Under the pieces are notes generated by a model. The model was not told the DNA's origin and made no database searches. It saw nothing but the letters and a program-made list of their open reading frames with translations. A stretch of 64,000 nt of DNA from Rhyacophila brunnea (lineage: Eukaryota > Arthropoda > Insecta > Trichoptera > Rhyacophilidae): NCBI GenBank assembly GCA_022495005.1, contig JAGYXB010000135.1:434001-498000 (forward strand), read 5' to 3'. The position numbers and the translations under genes are program-made. Numbering within the stretch: position 1 is the first letter of the stretch; the number at the start of each line of letters is the position of its first letter. This document shows positions 62,936 through 64,000 of the stretch, one piece after another.

Positions 62936-63250
62936 ATATGAAAACCGCACACATAGGCACCTAGCAAAAGTCGTAGTAGCTCTCGAAACGTGATATGTAT
63001 GGGATACGGCGACCGGCAAGCTTCGACGTCTAAACAAGAGTGACCAATTCGTAGCGTGTGCGTATGCGTACTGGCGGTTTCGACTCGCAGGCCGAGTCGT
63101 GTGTAATTTATTGCTAGCAACACTAGATGTTTTTTCAAACTAACAATTCGCATTCCACTAATATGCGGAGCTCCATGTGTTTTTTATGAATAACGATGAC
63201 GTCACATCGAAGTATTCGACACGTTGCAGAGAGCCAGCTTAATGTCATCT
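62936..63250. other. GC-elevated island with a CRE motif
   Basis: Open minus-strand frames (62778-63153) lack known domains. A CRE, tgacgtca, lies at 63197-63204. It may be regulatory. Confidence 0.3.
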
Positions 63251-63379
63251 GGGTAAATTATTAGTCAATAAAATATCGAATGTATTTTTATTGTTATTTA
63301 GGGTATTTAACTACTTTTTTGACATTGATTGAACAGGTAAGTGAAAGTCATTAGTATTGATTTAAAAATGTTTCCCCGA

Positions 63380-63785
63380 GATTTATTGTAGGTATGGGTG
63401 TCATCGCGCGGCAAAAATTGCTTTCGCCCGCCCGGGTGTCCCTTCAAACTTTTTGCATCGAATATCGTTATCATCGATCTCCATTGTTCTGGTGTTAAGT
63501 TGTTTTGTTTTCGGAGAGGTCTCTAAATCGGCGGAGATGGAAACTTTTCCAAGTTTTCCGAACAAGTTAGTTTATCTGCCATTCGCGCCAGCCCGCCCGG
63601 GAATCTACTGCTCCACGGGTAGGCGCGCTACCTCTCTCCAATCTCTCACTCTCTCTATCTCCGCTCCTCTCTCTTCCCAAATTGTTTTCGTGAAATCTCT
63701 TGACACTCTCCCTTATCCATCGCCCGTGAGAGATTTGAAAATATCTGAAATCAAATTCACTCGCAACTCGGCATAAATAATATGT
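63380..63785. other. GC- and pyrimidine-rich island, function unknown
   Basis: A CT-rich run at 63628-63685 (ctctctccaatctctcactc and onward) follows cgcccgcccgggtgtccc at 63425-63442. Open frames occur on both strands (63453-63776 plus, 63567-63803 minus). The plus frame begins with a hydrophobic stretch resembling a signal peptide (ISIVLVLSCFVFG). Open frames on both strands and simple-sequence content make coding doubtful. Confidence 0.3.
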
Positions 63786-64000
63786 AAATTCCGTTACCCT
63801 CAAATAGACTCAAGTTGAAGTACGCGGAAAATTGAATCACTGCAAAGAGTAACTAAATCTATTTACAAAACGATTACACAATTATTACTTTTGTTAATTT
63901 GAAACTTGTTCACAAAAATGTGTTGAGATTACTAAGTAAGATGAGCGTATGTGGCAAATTCTAAATTTTAAAAATTAACTTTATTAGTTGCGTCATATAT

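Noticed and set aside
63453..63776. 107-codon plus-strand frame starting with a signal-peptide-like hydrophobic stretch
   Set aside because: It crosses a CT-rich simple repeat, overlaps an open frame on the other strand and shows no known domain or conserved cysteines.

Overview
The window is AT-rich insect DNA, most probably lepidopteran. That reading rests on decayed retroelement 3' ends of the 'ccagcag/caacagtgg...aggctga...gatgatga' kind, which are common in moths and butterflies, together with tRNA-derived SINEs, a mariner element and RTE-like and Jockey-like LINE debris. There are no bacterial-type operons. Almost none of the short open frames looks like a host gene.

The only convincing host coding sequence is one small exon on the minus strand at 22920-23048. 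It encodes the first part of RRM2 of a Bruno/CELF RNA-binding protein and fits the bruno-3 (CELF3-6) type best, with residues [10 protein letters not shown]...[12 protein letters not shown]. It has a GT donor and a pyrimidine-rich AG acceptor. No other RRM exon was found, so the simplest reading is that most or all of the window is two very large introns of this gene. The gene would run from high to low coordinates, with RRM1 beyond the right edge and the rest of RRM2 and RRM3 beyond the left edge. The gene identity is well supported. The intron interpretation is inference.

Layout. 1-22.9 kb is the presumed downstream intron: LINE tails at 1.5, 13.4 and 18.4-18.9 kb, a MITE-like element at 3.0-3.4 kb, a GC-rich CRE/NRF1-like island at 6.0-6.3 kb, a 400-bp repeat at 16.9 kb and GC-rich blocks at 22.2-22.7 kb beside the exon. 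23-64 kb is the presumed upstream intron: SINE family A (23.7, 38.3, 42.8, 45.4, 60.2-60.7 kb), SINE family B (26.1, 30.0, 49.5, 54.3 kb), a 5'-truncated Jockey-like LINE with a 12-bp target duplication (27.2-27.75 kb), the inverted partner of the 16.9-kb repeat (35.5 kb), a full-length but broken mariner (43.15-44.45 kb), a second MITE copy (50.6 kb), a decayed RTE-like LINE carrying a palindrome-bearing insert (53.3-54.3 kb) and a LINE fragment with a perfect 156-bp tandem duplication (61.1-61.4 kb).

Between these lie islands of higher complexity and GC content (about 9.4, 12.7, 16.5, 21.6, 28.9-29.2, 32.9, 38.7, 47.7, 50.2, 52.9, 56.4, 59.6 and 63.0-63.8 kb). They are not recognisably coding and may be conserved regulatory elements or unclassified old repeats. 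No functional tRNA, rRNA, CRISPR array or intact transposase is seen.
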